Shown here: one piece after another, positions 17,978-26,961 of the stretch | Numbering within the stretch: position 1 is the first letter of the stretch | How the letters are laid out: every line of letters starts with the position of its first letter | NCBI GenBank assembly: GCA_016716085.1 | Contig: JADJWY010000009.1 | Coordinates: forward strand, 186,001 to 250,000 | Direction: 5' to 3' | Source: Hahellaceae bacterium | GTDB lineage: Bacteria; Pseudomonadota; Gammaproteobacteria; Pseudomonadales; Oleiphilaceae | Length of the DNA: 64,000 bases | The notes under the pieces: generated by a model | What the model saw: the letters and a program-made list of their open reading frames with translations, nothing else | What the model was told of the DNA's origin: nothing | The model's database searches: none | Program-made: the position numbers and the translations under genes

Positions 17978-18919
17978 ATGCTGTCACGAGTAGCAGGAAA
18001 TATCTATTGGATGGCCCGTTATCTGGAGCGGGCGGAAGACTTGGCGCGACTGATTAACGTCAATGCTAATCTGGTACTGGATCTGCCCAAGGGACTTTCC
18101 CCGATCTGGGGGCAGCTGGTGGCGATTACGGGCGCGGCGGAGAGTTACCAGGGTGATTACGAAGAACGATCGGTGCTTAAATTTCTGATCAGCGATAAAG
18201 ACTCACCGACCTCCATACTGAGTTCGCTGGCCTATGCGCGTGAAAATGCACGCACCATTCGGGATGTCATCCCACGTGAAGTCTGGGAAACGATTAACAC
18301 GACCTATCTATACGCCAAAGAACAAACGTCACTGGCCCTCAGCAAGCGCGGTCGCTATCACTTTCTCCAGGAAATCATTACTCAGTGTCAGACCATCACC
18401 GGCATTCTGGCCGGTACGATGAATCACGATGCCGGTTACACGTTCCTTAAAGTGGGGCGAAGTCTGGAGCGGGCGGATATGACCAGTCGAATCATCGACA
18501 CCCGTTCGGCTAACCTGATACCGGACGCGACCACGACTAAGGCCACGTATGACAACCTGCAGTGGATGAGCGTATTAAAATCCTTGACGGGGTATCAAAT
18601 GTACCGGCGCGAAATGCAGGTGCGCATTCAGCGACAGGAGGTATTGAGATTTTTGATTTACTCCCATGTTTTCCCTCGGGCGCTGGCGCATTGTGTGAAC
18701 CAGGTGGAGTTCTGCGTGCGTGCGCTGCCTGATCATAATGCAGTGGTTAACGAAATCGAGAAGCTGCGGGTGCAGTTAGAGCAGGCCGATGTGGAGCGCC
18801 TGAAAACCTCGACTTTGAATCGCTTTATTGACGATCTCCAGGTTGGGCTGGCGCAGATCCATACCGCGTTGGATAATAGTTATTTTGCCGGCAAGCTGGT
18901 TCAGGCACAAAGCGCCTGA
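17978..18919 (+). CDS. alpha-E domain protein (DUF403)
   Basis: The 313-residue all-helical protein starts MLSRVAGNIYWMARYLERAEDLARLI, the hallmark of the alpha-E family. It corresponds to the C-terminal half of the fusion at 13147. The ATG follows the upstream TAG directly. The biochemical role of alpha-E is unknown; constant pairing with ATP-grasp proteins suggests a partner or substrate-binding subunit. It ends 12 bases from the convergent decarboxylase gene with no visible terminator between. Confidence 0.9.
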   Translation: MLSRVAGNIYWMARYLERAEDLARLINVNANLVLDLPKGLSPIWGQLVAITGAAESYQGDYEERSVLKFLISDKDSPTSILSSLAYARENARTIRDVIPREVWETINTTYLYAKEQTSLALSKRGRYHFLQEIITQCQTITGILAGTMNHDAGYTFLKVGRSLERADMTSRIIDTRSANLIPDATTTKATYDNLQWMSVLKSLTGYQMYRREMQVRIQRQEVLRFLIYSHVFPRALAHCVNQVEFCVRALPDHNAVVNEIEKLRVQLEQADVERLKTSTLNRFIDDLQVGLAQIHTALDNSYFAGKLVQAQSA

Positions 18920-18930
18920 ACCGCGTCACC

Positions 18931-20625
18931 TCAGGAAATGACGACAGGCTCAGGGTTTTCGCCCTGCGCCTTTTCGCAGAGGGCATTCAACGCGTCAAAA
19001 TGCTCCTGAAGGAAGTCTTCTTGCGCGATCACCTTTTGCTCTTTGAGTACCTCATGGAGGATGTCTTCCGTCGTCAGCGGATTGGCCAGCACCACCCGAA
19101 AGACGATGCAGGGCTGATAGTGATAGCAGGAAGGGTTCAGTCGGGTTCGTGAGACAAAGGCTTTGCCCCGGTTGCGCTGGGTTTTCTGAATGGACTTGGT
19201 CAAGCGGGAAAACAGGTCGTTCATGGCCTGCTGGCGGTTTTCACTCATCGAGCGCATCGCCTCACGGTAGCGCAGTGGCGCGTAACGGTAGGTCAGGATG
19301 TTCAGTTCCGGTTCTGTCACCAGTTCAAAGTCATCATCCCCCCGTATCAAATCCGCGAAGCGTCGGGCTTTCTCGATGCCCAGATTGATCAGGATTTCAT
19401 AGCCCGTCCGACCGATGATTTTCAGGCCGGAATGGATGAGCATGGCCATCCCGGGGCGTGAGCCTTCCAGCGTCTTGCTTCCCAGGTCGCGTGAGCCTTT
19501 ACGGATGATGTACTGCGCGTGATGTTCAATGGCGTTAGGCGTATGCGGGTCTTTAAAGACCACCAGCCCGGTGCCCATGGGAACGTAAAGCTGTTTGTGC
19601 GCATCCATGGTTACGGAGTCGGCGCGTTCGATGCCCCTGAGCAATTGCCGGTAGCGGCTTGAGAACAGGGTTGGCCCGCCCCAGGCGGCATCCACATGGA
19701 AATGAATCCTGAAGCGTTCCGCAATGTCAGCGATCGCGTCGAGCGGGTCTACGTTACCGGTTTCGGTGGTTCCTGCAATGCCTACGATCGCAATGACCTT
19801 GATGCGTTTGTCCTGATAGGACTGACAGGCGCGTTCCAGCTCATCCAGGCGAACCTTGTTATGATCATCTGTGGCAATCGGGATGATGTTGTCGCTGCCA
19901 AGACCCAGCAGGTCGGCTGATTTACTCAGAGAATAGTGGCCCCGGCGGGAGACCAGCACCACGGCATCGTCATAGCCATAGTGCTGCAGCGCCCGATGCA
20001 TACCCTGCCGACGAATACCACGGAAGTTACCCTGTTCAGGAAAACAGCGGTTTCTCGCCACCCACAGCGCGGTCACATTCGCAATAGTTCCACCAGAACA
20101 CATACTGCCTAATGCAACATTGCTGTTGTGCATCCAGGCTTCGTAGAAAGCATCGTCCTGCTGATAGACAAGGCGATGCAACATGCCAACGACCTGGCGT
20201 TCGAGAGGGGTAAACGCTTTTGAGGTTTCCGTTTTAACCAGATTCTGGTTGAGTGCGATCATGATCTTAGACAGCGACACCATGAAGTAGGGGAGCGCTG
20301 AGGTCATGTGACCGATAAAGCTGGGCGAGGCCGTATGAACCGAATGCGCAACCAGCTGATCCAGCAGGAACTGTGTTTGCTCGGAGACGAAAACAGGCTC
20401 CTCGGGAATGGCTGAGTCGGAAAAAACTGCTTCGACTTCGCTTAAATCCTTTTCGACGGCGACGATATGATCCTGCAGAAATCCCGCGAGATTTTGCGAA
20501 ATATTCTGATCCAGTCGCCCCAGGGTTGATGTGGGTTCTTCAGGCACCGTGAAGACACGGTGCATGCTTTCCAGACTCGCCCTGGCAACTTTCTTTTGCG
20601 GATTCTCGGGGGATGATCCTGACAT
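18931..20625 (-). CDS. panP: PLP-dependent decarboxylase, PanP-type (aspartate 1-decarboxylase)
   Basis: The 564-residue group II PLP decarboxylase has its cofactor-binding lysine in TMDAHKQLYVPMGTG and the substrate-side HVDAAWGG. The N-terminal half (FIGHMTSALPYFM, then HNSNVALGSMCSGGTIANVTALW) resembles the proteobacterial PanP group, which makes beta-alanine from aspartate for pantothenate. Glutamate decarboxylase is the alternative. The same window holds coaBC and coaD, later steps of coenzyme A synthesis, which fits but does not prove the role. It converges with the Anbu cluster. Confidence 0.8.
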   Translation of the reverse strand: MSGSSPENPQKKVARASLESMHRVFTVPEEPTSTLGRLDQNISQNLAGFLQDHIVAVEKDLSEVEAVFSDSAIPEEPVFVSEQTQFLLDQLVAHSVHTASPSFIGHMTSALPYFMVSLSKIMIALNQNLVKTETSKAFTPLERQVVGMLHRLVYQQDDAFYEAWMHNSNVALGSMCSGGTIANVTALWVARNRCFPEQGNFRGIRRQGMHRALQHYGYDDAVVLVSRRGHYSLSKSADLLGLGSDNIIPIATDDHNKVRLDELERACQSYQDKRIKVIAIVGIAGTTETGNVDPLDAIADIAERFRIHFHVDAAWGGPTLFSSRYRQLLRGIERADSVTMDAHKQLYVPMGTGLVVFKDPHTPNAIEHHAQYIIRKGSRDLGSKTLEGSRPGMAMLIHSGLKIIGRTGYEILINLGIEKARRFADLIRGDDDFELVTEPELNILTYRYAPLRYREAMRSMSENRQQAMNDLFSRLTKSIQKTQRNRGKAFVSRTRLNPSCYHYQPCIVFRVVLANPLTTEDILHEVLKEQKVIAQEDFLQEHFDALNALCEKAQGENPEPVVIS

Positions 20626-20697
20626 AGACCCGACCTACTGCTCTTCAAGGGATCTAGTATAGTGGCTCCGCCCCCGACGGGCTACTGTAGCAATCGT

Positions 20698-21771
20698 TTA
20701 GTGCTGACGCTTGCTGGCGATGGCTTGCTCAATCGTCTGTTTAAGGTCGTCTTCGAGGTTCCCGGTCGTGTAGGCTAAGCCATTGATAAAAATGGCAGGA
20801 GTGCCTTTTACGCCAACGCTCATGCCCATTTTCTGGCTGAGATCAACCCGGTCGGCCGCAGCATCGCCAGTGACACAGGCCTCAAATTTGGTTGTATCCA
20901 GTCCCAGATCCGCAGCGATTGTATTGACGCTGTCTTTAGTGAGGGAGTCCTGAGCGGCAAATAGCGCATGATGGTAGTCCCAGAAGCGGTTTTGTTCACC
21001 CGCGCAATAGGCGCCAATGGCCAGTTGACGCGACTGGCCGCCCAACAAGGGGAAGTCCAGCATCACCCAGCGGACCTGCTCAGGATGCGCCTCAACGACT
21101 TCTTTCAGGGTATGAGAGGCTTTTTTGCAGTGTGAGCAACGATAATCGGCAAATTCCACAATCGTCACGGGCGCCTTTTCAGATCCGGCCGAGGGCAGGT
21201 TGCTCAAATCGAATGAGGCAACTGGGGCGCTGAAGGTGGGCTGAGAGACCGCCAGTATTCCCTGCTTTTCAAGCCCTTTCGTCAGTTCCTCTCTCTGGCT
21301 GGCGAGTTTGTCCTGGCGCAGTGCGTTCTCAATGGCTTCTTTGACCTCATAGAATGGGCGCCCGATGCGTGATTCGTTTTCGTTGTAGAATTGATTGGTC
21401 TCTTCTTCCGTGATGTTGATCGGCCCGATCAGACCTTCGGTCACTTCCGCCAGGGTTTTGCCCTGTTCCCTGGCCAGTGCGTTCAGGTGAAGCTCCAGTC
21501 CTGCCTGGCGCAGAATCTGGACACGGCGTTCAGATGCCCGGTTATTCAGCTCTGTGATTTCGGCGGCGAAGACATAGGGCAGGGCATCGTCGGCCACGAC
21601 CTTGCCATTCAGCTTAAGGCTGGCCTGGTTGGGCTGACTGGATGGGGTGTCATCTGTCGTCGCCGAACCTGAGAAGGGACCCTTGAGCAGCAGGGTCGAG
21701 ACCAGTAGCCCTGCAGCAAACATGACGATACCGATGTAGAAGGCAGGAATAGGTTTACGTGTTTCACTCAT
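20698..21771 (-). CDS. membrane-anchored DsbA-family oxidoreductase
   Basis: The 357-residue protein has one N-terminal transmembrane anchor (residues about 9-30, FYIGIVMFAAGLLVSTLLL), a helical region at about 60-165 resembling the chaperone part of SurA/PpiC proteins, and a thioredoxin-fold DsbA domain from about 175. The active site reads CSHC (DYRCSHCKKA) and the cis-Pro loop VKGTPAIFI. It should act in the periplasm on disulphides. Its ATG overlaps the TGA of the TetR gene (ATGA), so the two are translationally coupled. It is distinct from the classic DsbA at 46122. Confidence 0.87.
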   Translation of the reverse strand: MSETRKPIPAFYIGIVMFAAGLLVSTLLLKGPFSGSATTDDTPSSQPNQASLKLNGKVVADDALPYVFAAEITELNNRASERRVQILRQAGLELHLNALAREQGKTLAEVTEGLIGPINITEEETNQFYNENESRIGRPFYEVKEAIENALRQDKLASQREELTKGLEKQGILAVSQPTFSAPVASFDLSNLPSAGSEKAPVTIVEFADYRCSHCKKASHTLKEVVEAHPEQVRWVMLDFPLLGGQSRQLAIGAYCAGEQNRFWDYHHALFAAQDSLTKDSVNTIAADLGLDTTKFEACVTGDAAADRVDLSQKMGMSVGVKGTPAIFINGLAYTTGNLEDDLKQTIEQAIASKRQH

Positions 21772-22436
21772 AGTGGTTTTCCATGGGGGTTGAAAGGTGT
21801 TCCTGACGGTTCGGCGTGGGTAAGATCACCGACGGCCCGGAGCGAGAATAGTACCAGTTGCTCAATCCAATCAACCTGTGCTGCACGATCGCTGTTGCTT
21901 GCAATCGCGCTCGCGAGCGGACCGATCAGTGATTCTGCCAGCGCGCCGACCAGGGCGGAGGCGCTCAACGCTGCGTTTTGAGGCACAAACTCACCCTGCT
22001 GACTCCCTTCTGTAATGACCGCGGCGAATAAGGCTGCGTAGCGGCGTCTGTACTCCAGTCGATCTTCTTCCACCAGGGGGTCACTGGGTTCCGCAATCAA
22101 TGCATAGGCCAGTTCGCGTCCACTGAACGCTCGCCAGGCAAAGGCACGCACCGCTTTCGCCAGGCGGGTGGCAGGTGTGCCGGCGCCTTCCAGGTCTGAG
22201 CGCACGCGCTCAACTTCGCGCCCCGATGCGACACGGAAAACCTCTGACAGTAATTCCGCTTTGCCCGGGAAGTAGCGATAAACGCTGCCGGTTGCGACCC
22301 CCGCCTGGCGGGCAATGGCGGCAACGGTGGTACCCGAAAAGCCCTTGTTGGCGGTTATGGCCAGTGCAGCGTCAAGGATGCTTTCGTAGCGGGATTCCCG
22401 GTTTTGGCGGGTTTTAGCAGTTTCTCGATAGGCCAT
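21768..22436 (-). CDS. TetR-family transcriptional regulator
   Basis: The N-terminal helix-turn-helix reads GFSGTTVAAIARQAGVATGSVYRYFPGK in the conserved TetR position, followed by a helical ligand domain. I chose the ATG at 22436 (MAYRETAKTRQNRES), giving 222 residues; a GTG at 22493 would add 19 unlike any TetR start. Neither has a strong ribosome site. Translationally coupled to the DsbA-like gene, it probably controls that operon. It diverges from the PilZ-DUF1631 gene and might also control it. Confidence 0.88.
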   Translation of the reverse strand: MAYRETAKTRQNRESRYESILDAALAITANKGFSGTTVAAIARQAGVATGSVYRYFPGKAELLSEVFRVASGREVERVRSDLEGAGTPATRLAKAVRAFAWRAFSGRELAYALIAEPSDPLVEEDRLEYRRRYAALFAAVITEGSQQGEFVPQNAALSASALVGALAESLIGPLASAIASNSDRAAQVDWIEQLVLFSLRAVGDLTHAEPSGTPFNPHGKPL

Positions 22437-22543
22437 GGGATTGCCGGAAGGGCAGCGCGTCTGACGATAAAATCGTGCTGCAGAATTGGTCACTTGGTTG
22501 ACGACCTTCTACTATATAGAGATACCCATGGATTGCAAAGACT

Positions 22544-25500
22544 ATGACGTCTGACAAACGCGCGTTCGAGCGCTTCTTTTATGAACATCAGGCTCTGATT
22601 GTTGTACCCGGCTTTGCGCCAGTGGGCTGTCAGATGTCTAATGTCTGTGCAGGGGGAATGTGGGTTTCGGAGATTGATTCGCCCGGATTACCCCGTCATT
22701 TGCAAAAGCTCCTCAGTCGTGGGCAGGCGCAATGGGCAGAAGTCCATTTGTTCTGTTCTCTGGATGGGCGGGAAGAGCACTTTGCCTTGCCGGCCGAAGT
22801 GCGCCGCAGTCAACCTGACGGGATTGGCCTGCGTTTTATCGAAACGCAGGAAACCCTGGTCACCTCACTTCAGCGCCTGGCCCGTCAGTTAGGTGCAAAA
22901 CGGCTGAATGTGTTGCCGCGAAGTGTCCGTGAGAGCGCTACACAACAGTTCACCGAGGATGCCGAAGTTGGATTTGCCGAGTTGTGTGAGGCCTTCCTGA
23001 CACGGGTGTTTAGTCCCGCAACGATGGCTTCGGGAGAGCGCAAAGGCGAGGATTCGCCCGAGAGTTTTGCAACCGATCTGAAGCGCTTGGCTAATTTAAG
23101 ACCATTCTGGCGTGACGCACTTTTGCGGGGCTGGCGAAATGCCTTGGGTGAGCTGTTTGCTGAAGCCCCTAAAGACAGTTCGCGGCCAGAGTTGAGTGTC
23201 GTCGATAAACGGCAGTTCGAGAATTGGCTTGAAATTCAGCAAATCGCGAACCGTTTGGGCGAACTCTACCGCAGCGAAATTTTCCGCCTGAACCAATACC
23301 TGGGGCAGGTGGTACGCCGCCCGATTGAAGACCGTCAAAACCCAGTATCGCCCACAGGGCTATGCCAGTTACTGCATGATTTTCAGGAGCGGGAAAGTCG
23401 TGAGGGTGGGCTGGAAAAAGCGCATTTACTGCAGTTGAATGCGGCGTTTGAGGCGACATTGGCGACCATATTGGGACGCTTATATGAGCGTCTGGAAAAT
23501 CGTTTCAGGCAGCTGGGTCTGCGGGCGGTGGATCTTCAGTCTGTCCGCCATGTCTCCGGCCCGGTAACCCGAAATGAGGATGTACGCGCTGAGCCGGTTC
23601 CCGTTACGGGTACCGAGGAACAGGCGGATCGCGCCGTTGCTGCCCCTTCTCGGGCGAGCGGCGCCACGGCTTCTGTCCCGTCGCCACCTTCTCCCGCTGC
23701 CCGAAACGCCAGTGTCATTGATTTTATGGCGGCACTCAAAAAGCGTCACGGAGAGGAGGAAAAACCGGAGTTTATTCTGGGACGAGATTCGGCCCTACAG
23801 GTGCTGCGTGCCGGGCGGGAGCGTGTCCAACAGCTAAGTCAGCAGGGTGATCTGTCGATAGAGGATTTGTTAAATCAGTTGTCGAGTGATGGGACTGGAG
23901 GACACATTTCGGCGGATGTGAAGGAGCGTTTTCAGATCGTTGACCAGGTCGTTCAATTACCAGGCACCTGTGATCAGGAAACCAGTCAGCTGCTGATGCG
24001 CCTGAAAGCGCCGCTGGCAGAGGCGTTGCTACATGACGATGGCTTCCTGTCAGATGCAGACCACCCCGTTCGCCGCTTTGTCAACCATGTTTTCCGTCTG
24101 CTGCAAAGTGAAACGGTGTTGTCGAAGGCATCGCGAAATCTGCTCACGGAATCCGTGGAGGCACTAGCCAGGTCGCCGGATCAGCCTCAGGTAATCCAGG
24201 CGCTGACCACGCGCCTGGAAGAGGGGCTTGAGAAGCACCTGCGTGTTTTTGAGCACACCGCTGAACGGATTTCGCGGAAATATGAAGGTCAGGCGCGGCT
24301 GTATCGCGCGCGCGTCCAGATTGGGCAGCGCCTGGATGCCATGTTCGATCAATCCAAGGTTCCGTTGATTCTCCTGACCCTGCTGGACGCCGGGTTACAG
24401 CATCGGCTGGTGCTGGATGCACTCAAGGATCAGGGCGCGAAAGATACCCTGAGCCGGGATTTAGGACGGCTGCGTGACCTAAGTGTCTTTTTAACCGGTA
24501 TTGCCCTGGATACCCTGCCTGCAGAGGTGGATCTGAATCGGGCCTTTGAGCGGGTTCTGTCGCAACTTTCTTCTGCGCTGGCTGACAGTTACAAGCCTAT
24601 TGAAGCGCGTGCGGCACTGGATGAGTTGAAGGACCTATTGCACGACCCTGCCCTGATAGAATTTGTCCCCTATGTCTCACGCATCCCTGAACCGGAAGAG
24701 GGTGCGGCGCTCAATGATCTGAGTGGCGATGAGGGGCTGGATCGCTGGTTAAAGCGCATCAGTGAATTAAAGGTGGGAGACTGGCTGGAATGGAATCAGC
24801 CCGGTGAAAGTGATCAGCGCCTGCGACTGGTCTGGTCCGACGAGGAAGCCGTCCGCTTTGTCTTCCTCTCCGAGCAGGGCTTGCAGGAGAAGCAAATGAG
24901 TCTTGAGGCCGTCGCGAAGGCCATGCGGGATGGCCATTTGAAGGTGAGTTCTCAGGCGCATCCCGAATGGGTTGATCAGTGCCTGTTTCAGTTGGTCAAT
25001 GACCTCTACAGTAAGATGGCCTTTCAGGCTGTGCATGATCCCCTGACAGGCTGTCTGTACCGGCATGAAATGGAAAAACATCTGCATTTCACGGTACTGC
25101 GCTGCAAAAGCGAGCGCCAGATGGCCGCATTGATCTGGTTGGATATCGACCAGTTTAAGGTCATTAACAGCAGTTATGGCACTCAGGTTGGCGATGGCGT
25201 GCTGGAGCAGGTCGGTCGTCTGCTGGATGCCTGGCTGCAGACCGAGCAATGCGAATTCCGTCTGGCGCGCATGGGCGGTAACGAGTTTGCGTTGCTGGTG
25301 TATCCTTCTGATTATACCACTGCGCTTGATCGCACCCAGACGCTGATTCGGCGGTTCAGTCAGCATGCCTTTGATTTTGAAGGCATACGACTATTTGCTT
25401 CGCTCAGTGGTGGCATCATCATGCTGAATGGCGAAAGCCCGGCACCGGGAGAGATTATCAATCGGGCTACCCTGGCCTGTGGTGTCGCCAAGAAAAAAGG

Positions 25501-26305
25501 TGGCAATCAGGCGCATATTTTCCGTGAAACTGACGAAGGGCAACTGCATCAGAAACAACTTTTCGACTGGGCACGGCAGATCGATCAGATGGTGTCGGAA
25601 AACCGGCTGGGCCTGCGCATTCAGAAAATTATTTCAACAGAACCCGGCCGTCTCCCCAAGTACGAAGTGCTGCTTCAATTGCCCAAAGGGGAAAATGACG
25701 CGCCCATTTCCCCCCAGGTCTTTATCGAAGCCGCTGAGCGTTTCCGGCGCTCTGTGCTGGTGGACCGCTGGGTCGTGCACCGGGTTCTGGAGTGGATGCG
25801 GCAGAATCCGGAAAAGCTGGAAAGCTTGAGTGAACTAACGATAAATCTTTCTGGCCACTCGATGAGTGACGATGAGTTCCTGCATTTTCTGGAAAATGAG
25901 TTCCGACGAGGCGGTTTCCCGGCCAACAAAGTGTGTTTTGAGCTGACTGAAACGGCGGCGGTTGCGAGTCTTCACTATACGGCGGATTTTATTCGTAGTT
26001 TGCGTCGCTTCGAGTGTCGGTTTGCACTCGATGACTTTGGGACGGGCTTTTCCTCCTATGCGTATCTTCAGTCCTTCCCGGTCGACTATCTTAAGATCGA
26101 TGGCATCTTCATCCGCGAGATCGATTCCAACCTGACCAACTATGCGATGGTCAAGTCGATTACTGAACTTGGTCACTATCTGGGTATCGAAATCATTGCA
26201 GAATGTATCGAAAATCAGGCCGCTGCCGATGCGGTAGACGAGTTGGGCGTGCAATGGCTGCAAGGCTGGCATGTCGAAAAACCGCGCCCCCTCTCATCCC
26301 TCTGA
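22544..26305 (+). CDS. PilZ-DUF1631-GGDEF-EAL protein, 1253 residues
   Basis: Domains in order: a PilZ-like N-terminus (RAFER as RxxxR, SNVCAGG in place of NxSxxG); a long DUF1631 region, mostly helical, to about 800; a GGDEF domain (LDIDQFKVIN, with signature GGNEF near residue 911); and an EAL domain from about 1040. The GGDEF signature is off-consensus (GGNEF, and NSSYG for NDxxGH), so cyclase activity is doubtful. The EAL domain keeps the catalytic set: E in YEVLLQL, N in INLSGHS, E in FELTE, DD in LDDFGTGFSSY, K in LKIDG, E in IIAECIE and Q in WLQGW, so phosphodiesterase activity is plausible. A paralogue lies at 59374. The start has no strong ribosome site. Confidence 0.9.
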   Translation: MTSDKRAFERFFYEHQALIVVPGFAPVGCQMSNVCAGGMWVSEIDSPGLPRHLQKLLSRGQAQWAEVHLFCSLDGREEHFALPAEVRRSQPDGIGLRFIETQETLVTSLQRLARQLGAKRLNVLPRSVRESATQQFTEDAEVGFAELCEAFLTRVFSPATMASGERKGEDSPESFATDLKRLANLRPFWRDALLRGWRNALGELFAEAPKDSSRPELSVVDKRQFENWLEIQQIANRLGELYRSEIFRLNQYLGQVVRRPIEDRQNPVSPTGLCQLLHDFQERESREGGLEKAHLLQLNAAFEATLATILGRLYERLENRFRQLGLRAVDLQSVRHVSGPVTRNEDVRAEPVPVTGTEEQADRAVAAPSRASGATASVPSPPSPAARNASVIDFMAALKKRHGEEEKPEFILGRDSALQVLRAGRERVQQLSQQGDLSIEDLLNQLSSDGTGGHISADVKERFQIVDQVVQLPGTCDQETSQLLMRLKAPLAEALLHDDGFLSDADHPVRRFVNHVFRLLQSETVLSKASRNLLTESVEALARSPDQPQVIQALTTRLEEGLEKHLRVFEHTAERISRKYEGQARLYRARVQIGQRLDAMFDQSKVPLILLTLLDAGLQHRLVLDALKDQGAKDTLSRDLGRLRDLSVFLTGIALDTLPAEVDLNRAFERVLSQLSSALADSYKPIEARAALDELKDLLHDPALIEFVPYVSRIPEPEEGAALNDLSGDEGLDRWLKRISELKVGDWLEWNQPGESDQRLRLVWSDEEAVRFVFLSEQGLQEKQMSLEAVAKAMRDGHLKVSSQAHPEWVDQCLFQLVNDLYSKMAFQAVHDPLTGCLYRHEMEKHLHFTVLRCKSERQMAALIWLDIDQFKVINSSYGTQVGDGVLEQVGRLLDAWLQTEQCEFRLARMGGNEFALLVYPSDYTTALDRTQTLIRRFSQHAFDFEGIRLFASLSGGIIMLNGESPAPGEIINRATLACGVAKKKGGNQAHIFRETDEGQLHQKQLFDWARQIDQMVSENRLGLRIQKIISTEPGRLPKYEVLLQLPKGENDAPISPQVFIEAAERFRRSVLVDRWVVHRVLEWMRQNPEKLESLSELTINLSGHSMSDDEFLHFLENEFRRGGFPANKVCFELTETAAVASLHYTADFIRSLRRFECRFALDDFGTGFSSYAYLQSFPVDYLKIDGIFIREIDSNLTNYAMVKSITELGHYLGIEIIAECIENQAAADAVDELGVQWLQGWHVEKPRPLSSL

Positions 26306-26425
26306 GTCTTCGGATCCTGACAAGGCTGTAAACAGTCATTCTGTGGATTAAATCTAAAATAATCATACATAACAGAACGATACAGTTGGATACAAAAAAG
26401 TCAGGCAGGTTTCTGGTATAAATTA

Positions 26426-26454
26426 TTGGCTGAGCTATATAAATTGCGTATGAA
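26426..26454 (+). promoter_or_regulatory. candidate sigma-70 promoter for sutA
   Basis: TTGGCT (26426-26431) and TATGAA (26449-26454) are separated by 17 bases, in the AT-rich 179-base gap before the SutA gene. The predicted start is near 26461, giving a leader of about 24 bases that contains GGTGGAG before the GTG. Confidence 0.35.
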
Positions 26455-26484
26455 AAATCTACAGCTATTTTTTGGTGGAGTAAC

Positions 26485-26757
26485 GTGGCAATGCAAGATG
26501 TAGTGGATGACTATGATGGTTATGACGCTGAAGATGCCGCCTATGAGGCACCGGCCAGAGGAGCTGGCGCATCAGGCCCGGTGGTGATTTCACCGGAACT
26601 GTCGGCGGCGGCGGAGAAACGTCGGGTACGTGAGCAGTTGCAGGCGGATATAGAAGCCTTCCTGCGCAGTGGCGGTGCCGTTCAGAATGTGGCTGATAAC
26701 TTCAGGGCAGATCCGCCTAAAAAGCCGGATATTCAATACGGAAGTTCCCCCATCTGA
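26485..26757 (+). CDS. sutA: SutA-like RNA polymerase-binding regulator
   Basis: The 90-residue protein has an acidic, disordered N-terminus and a conserved C-terminal half with the pattern of Pseudomonas SutA: EKRRVREQLQADIEAFLRSGG, a short link, then ADPPKKPDIQYGSSPI. SutA binds RNA polymerase and tunes transcription in slow-growing cells. The start is GTG at 26485, or ATG at 26491; GGTGGAG fits either. It is monocistronic. Confidence 0.78.
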   Translation: MAMQDVVDDYDGYDAEDAAYEAPARGAGASGPVVISPELSAAAEKRRVREQLQADIEAFLRSGGAVQNVADNFRADPPKKPDIQYGSSPI

Positions 26758-26961
26758 ATTCGCACAAATATCATTATGGATGATCGGCTAAATGCGTGCA
26801 GCCAGTATTCACGCGGGTCGATCAACATTCTGGGCGGGCGGGGTATCACAATTTAACATTTGTTGAAAATTTGCCCGCTTGCTCCCCTTTCCCTGCTTCA
26901 ATATACTTCCCTCCACCCCAATAGGGCGATTCAATCACGAAGAGAGAGAGGTCAGGGACGG

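Noticed and set aside
24767..25366. 199-codon minus-strand frame opposite the GGDEF region
   Set aside because: It is antisense to a conserved domain and resembles no family.
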